Shown here: positions 61,434 through 64,000 of the stretch, piece by piece
Numbering within the stretch: the stretch's first letter is position 1
Layout: the number at the start of each line of letters is the position of its first letter
NCBI RefSeq assembly: GCF_000711875.1
Contig: NZ_JONM01000002.1
Coordinates: 252,769-316,768 of the forward strand
From: Andreprevotia chitinilytica DSM 18519
Lineage (GTDB): Bacteria > Pseudomonadota > Gammaproteobacteria > Burkholderiales > Chitinibacteraceae
Direction: 5' to 3'
Length of the DNA stretch: 64,000 nt
Made by a program: the position numbers and the translations under genes
Notes under the pieces: model-generated
What the model was told of the DNA's origin: nothing
Databases searched by the model: none
Seen by the model: the letters and a program-made list of their open reading frames with translations, nothing else

Positions 61434-62027
61434 ATGTATTTGAGTAGGCGTGACAGGAAGGGTGGTTTGATGGCCGCCCTTTTTGTTTCTGTTGTCTTCC
61501 ATGCTTGTATCGGGATGGTTTTTGCCGTGCTGGTGCGGATGAGCACGCTCGCAAACCATGCTGTCGCCGTTGCTGATGTGCCGGAAACTGTATATTTAGG
61601 CAAAAAACCGGATAAAAAATCTGAGTCCGCACTTAATCAGGTTGATAAAACACCCAGGCAAAAAACGGATTTGAAAGAATCAATCCATGATCAAGAGCAA
61701 GCAACCCAGCCTTCAATGCTGGATGCCGATTTCATGTTTTATCCCCCGCAAGAAGTCGATCAGTTACCGATGCCGCGCAGTGCGCCGGATTTCGATAGTT
61801 TGCAAGGCATGCCCTCATCTGGATTTCCGATTGACCTCCGTATATTCATTGATGGCAATGGCAAGGTTTATCGTGTGGTCGTTTTAAAGGCATTTGACGA
61901 TGACATTCCCTTTGCGAATCGCATTGCAGACGTGATGCTGAAGACGGCGTTTGTACCCGCAAGGCACGGCAAGATCGACGTGAGTACCTATATAGACCGG
62001 GAGTTCTATTTTGAACCGCAGCCTTGA
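61434..62027 (+). CDS. TonB-like membrane-anchored protein at the end of the pilus operon
   Basis: A 197-residue protein with an N-terminal membrane segment (LMAALFVSVVFHACIGMVFAVLV), a charged linker (KKPDKKSESALNQVDKTPRQKTD) and a C-terminal TonB-type domain (FPIDLRIFIDGNGKVYRVVVLKAFDDD, then FVPARHGKIDVSTYIDREFYF). This is the topology of TonB energy transducers, although the linker is short and has no Pro-Lys repeats. It starts 16 bases after pilY1, so it is probably in the pilus operon, where a TonB-like gene is unusual. No ExbB or ExbD gene is nearby. Confidence 0.7.
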   Translation: MYLSRRDRKGGLMAALFVSVVFHACIGMVFAVLVRMSTLANHAVAVADVPETVYLGKKPDKKSESALNQVDKTPRQKTDLKESIHDQEQATQPSMLDADFMFYPPQEVDQLPMPRSAPDFDSLQGMPSSGFPIDLRIFIDGNGKVYRVVVLKAFDDDIPFANRIADVMLKTAFVPARHGKIDVSTYIDREFYFEPQP

Positions 62028-62221
62028 TATGGGGCGGATTCGCTGATGAGCTTGGGGTGCTGCTCGATCACAGCTACATCCCCACGCCACACGACGTTGT
62101 AAAACAGCCGGCTGAGCAGTTCAAAAAGCTTTTTAAACATTCTGAGAAAGCTTTTAGACAGCATCTTGCAGTGCCAATGGTATAGTCGGTTGTCCTTGAT
62201 TCACACCAGCCCATCACGACC

Positions 62222-62815
62222 ATGAAACGCTATTTGTTGTTGGTTTTTGCGCTTGCCCTTGTTCTGAGTGGTTGCGGTTACAACACCCTGCAGGCAGAAG
62301 ACGAAGCCGTATCGGCCGCCTGGTCGGAAGTATTGAATCAATACCAGCGGCGGGCTGATCTGGTGCCGAATCTCGTCAACACGGTCAAAGGCTATGCCGC
62401 ACATGAGAAAGACGTGCTGCTGGAAGTGACCGCGGCGCGTACCCAAGTCGGCTCGGTGCCGGCAAGCCCCGACTTGATCAAGGACGACGCCCGCTTTGGC
62501 CAATATCAGCAGGCGCAAGCAGGGATGACGCAGGCGCTATCGCATTTGATGGTCGTGGCCGAACGTTATCCCGACCTAAAAGCCAGCAACAATTTCCGCG
62601 ATCTCGCCGCCCAGCTGGAAGGCACGGAAAACCGGATTACCGTGGCGCGCAATCGCTATATCAAGGCGGTGCAAGCGTTCAATACCACCGTGCGATCCTT
62701 CCCCAGCAATCTCACCGCCAATGCCACCGGCCTCAAGGCCAAACCCAATTTCGCCGTGCAGAACGAACAAAAGCTTGGCGAAGCCCCCAAGGTTGAATTT
62801 GGCGCCAAGCAATGA
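62222..62815 (+). CDS. lemA: LemA family lipoprotein
   Basis: A 197-residue LemA protein. The N-terminus MKRYLLLVFALALVLSGCGYN is a lipoprotein signal with lipobox LSGC. The helical LemA fold shows as EVLNQYQRRADLVPNLVNTVKGYAAHEKDVLLEVTAARTQ and LAAQLEGTENRITVARNRYIKAVQAFNTTVRSFPSNL, in the usual order and length. Function in the cell is poorly defined; LemA often precedes a TPM-domain protein, as here, with a four-base overlap (ATGA). A TATAGT -10-like element lies upstream near 62181. Confidence 0.95.
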   Translation: MKRYLLLVFALALVLSGCGYNTLQAEDEAVSAAWSEVLNQYQRRADLVPNLVNTVKGYAAHEKDVLLEVTAARTQVGSVPASPDLIKDDARFGQYQQAQAGMTQALSHLMVVAERYPDLKASNNFRDLAAQLEGTENRITVARNRYIKAVQAFNTTVRSFPSNLTANATGLKAKPNFAVQNEQKLGEAPKVEFGAKQ

Positions 62816-63720
62816 AGCGCATCTGGCTTGCACTCTTGCTGTGGGGGCTGGCAGCCCTTGCGGGCGCGCAGACCGCCATCCCGCCTTTTCAGCAACGCGT
62901 TACCGATTTAACACATACCTTGTCCGCGCGGGAGCAATGGCAACTCTCTGACCAATTGCAACTATTGGAAGAACGCAAAGGCAGTCAGGTGGTGGTGTTG
63001 ATCGTGGCGCAGACGCTGCCGGAAACGATCGAGCAATACAGCCTGCGGGTGGCCGAATCCTGGAAGCTGGGCCGTAAAGGCGTTGACGACGGCGTGCTCA
63101 TCCTCGTGGTGAAGAACGACCACAAAGCCCGCATCGAGGTGGGCTATGGCCTGGAAGGCACGCTGACCGATGTGGCATGCAGCCAGATCATCCGCGAGCG
63201 CATGGCGCCGGCTTTGCAAGACGGGCGCTGGGCAGAAGGCATCCAGCAGGGCGTAACGCAAGTGACGACGCTGATCAACGGCGGGCCGCTGCCAACGCAT
63301 CCGCCTTCCCCCACCCATGCGGCCTCCGCGCTGGTTACCGCCTCCGCCGTTGCTGCCGTCCAGCCTGATGCGGCGACGAGTACATCCTCGCTCGGCTTGC
63401 ATCCGTTTTTCATGTTTGTACTGATCGCTTGCTGCATACTCGCCAGCTTCAAATTCCGGCGCTGGGTTTGTCGCACCGTGATGTCCGTGGCAAGCCTTGG
63501 CGCATCGCTGCTGATCGGTCAGGCCCTCACGGCTTCGATCCTGCAAGTGGCCCTGGTGCTGGTGATCTGCGTGATTCTGCAAAGCGCTCGCTTTTGGGCT
63601 GTCATCGTTTGGATTCTGGAACGCACCGAGTTCACCAGTGGCAATGACAGCGTCCGTGGTTCTGCAGATGACGGGCGAGGGAAGGGCGGCGGCTTTGGTG
63701 GTGGTGGGGCGTCTGGCTAA
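62812..63720 (+). CDS. TPM-domain (YgcG-type) membrane protein
   Basis: A 302-residue protein with a signal peptide (MKRIWLALLLWGLAALAGA) and a TPM/repair-of-photosystem phosphatase-like domain at about residues 25-165: FQQRVTDLTHTLSAREQWQLSDQL, VVVLIVAQTLPETIEQYSLRVAESW, DDGVLILVVKNDHKARIEVGYGLEG. A linker, two membrane segments (about 197-215 and 235-265) and a Gly-rich tail (GKGGGFGGGGASG) follow, as in E. coli YgcG. It overlaps lemA by four bases. The enzymatic activity of the bacterial family is uncertain. Confidence 0.92.
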   Translation: MKRIWLALLLWGLAALAGAQTAIPPFQQRVTDLTHTLSAREQWQLSDQLQLLEERKGSQVVVLIVAQTLPETIEQYSLRVAESWKLGRKGVDDGVLILVVKNDHKARIEVGYGLEGTLTDVACSQIIRERMAPALQDGRWAEGIQQGVTQVTTLINGGPLPTHPPSPTHAASALVTASAVAAVQPDAATSTSSLGLHPFFMFVLIACCILASFKFRRWVCRTVMSVASLGASLLIGQALTASILQVALVLVICVILQSARFWAVIVWILERTEFTSGNDSVRGSADDGRGKGGGFGGGGASG

Positions 63721-63730
63721 GGTCGAACGG

Positions 63731-64000
63731 TCATTTCTGAATCACGTTCACGCGTTTACGTCGGGCCAATTGCCGTGCTTTCTTCATGTTGGTGCGTCGC
63801 TTGGGCCAATCAATGCCGCAGTACCCCAATAAATTGGAAATCCCAACAGCCCCGAGCAGCAAAGCCCCAAAGCTCATAAATAGCAAAATCCCCAACTTCG
63901 CACCGACGACTCTTTTGAATTCTTGCAAAGTACGCTCTGGATGCTTGGGGTTGAAATAAACAGTCATGGTGGCGTTTTGCTTATAGCTGACCCAACGGCT
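63731..64000 (-). CDS. DUF3592-like membrane protein (5' part missing)
   Basis: The frame is open to the window edge (SRWVSYKQNAT precedes the first visible Met), so this is the C-terminal part of a longer protein. TVYFNPKHPERTLQEFKR is the typical DUF3592 segment, in which a beta-strand ends in YYNPxxPE, followed by a membrane helix (LGILLFMSFGALLLGAVGI) and a basic tail (WPKRRTNMKKARQLARRKR). The role of DUF3592 proteins is not known. It is convergent with the TPM gene, ten bases away, without an obvious terminator. Confidence 0.65.
   Translation of the reverse strand, partial: SRWVSYKQNATMTVYFNPKHPERTLQEFKRVVGAKLGILLFMSFGALLLGAVGISNLLGYCGIDWPKRRTNMKKARQLARRKRVNVIQK

Overview
The window looks like a chromosomal segment of a betaproteobacterium, most likely Neisseriales and perhaps a galactan/chitin-degrading genus of the Chitinibacteraceae. 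This is inferred from the dnaG-rpoD-tRNA order, the RpoD sequence, the pilus genes and the moderately high GC content; no 16S gene is present to confirm it. Genes are dense and intergenic gaps carry many palindromic repeat elements of several families.

Layout. 0-5 kb: the 3' end of probable dnaG, rpoD, a CAU-anticodon tRNA, a DUF1345 membrane protein, uppP and a small periplasmic protein. 5-10.7 kb: a cobalamin locus on the minus strand (btuB, cobO, btuF, btuC, btuD); a 64-bp perfect inverted repeat sits directly in front of btuF. 11-16.5 kb: a GNAT acetyltransferase, a three-gene minus-strand operon (DUF805, an FAD-oxidase/methyltransferase fusion, an unknown exported protein) and an anchored alpha/beta hydrolase. 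16.7-20.9 kb: an outer-membrane barrel protein and a copper homeostasis cluster (csoR, copZ, copA) with a CsoR-type operator over the copA promoter.

21.2-29.5 kb is an accessory island of lower and uneven GC. It holds three small secreted proteins that resemble each other, a 1651-residue Sec-secreted RHS/YD-repeat protein with an unrecognised 170-residue tip, an overlapping small gene that is probably its immunity gene, a C4-type phage antisense RNA leading two short unknown genes, and a higBA toxin-antitoxin pair with two palindromic operators. This is the best candidate for an undescribed system.

29.6-52 kb is a complete beta-1,4-galactan utilisation locus. Two secreted GH53 galactanases cut the polymer, a LamB-like porin admits oligogalactosides, and a MalEFG-type ABC transporter with its own ATPase imports them. 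GH35 and GH42 beta-galactosidases release galactose, which galK and galT feed into the Leloir pathway; an aldo/keto reductase is co-encoded. Two LacI-family repressors and at least four palindromes around the core TTAAGCGCTTAA probably control it. A 147-bp sequence present twice in inverted orientation (identical by eye) flanks one galactanase and one lacI gene. A second repeat subtype lies in direct orientation outside this pair.

52-62 kb: a chemoreceptor and a type IV pilus operon (pilE, fimU-like, pilV, pilW, pilX, pilY1) ending in a TonB-like protein. 62-64 kb: lemA, a TPM-domain protein and a truncated DUF3592 protein running off the window end.
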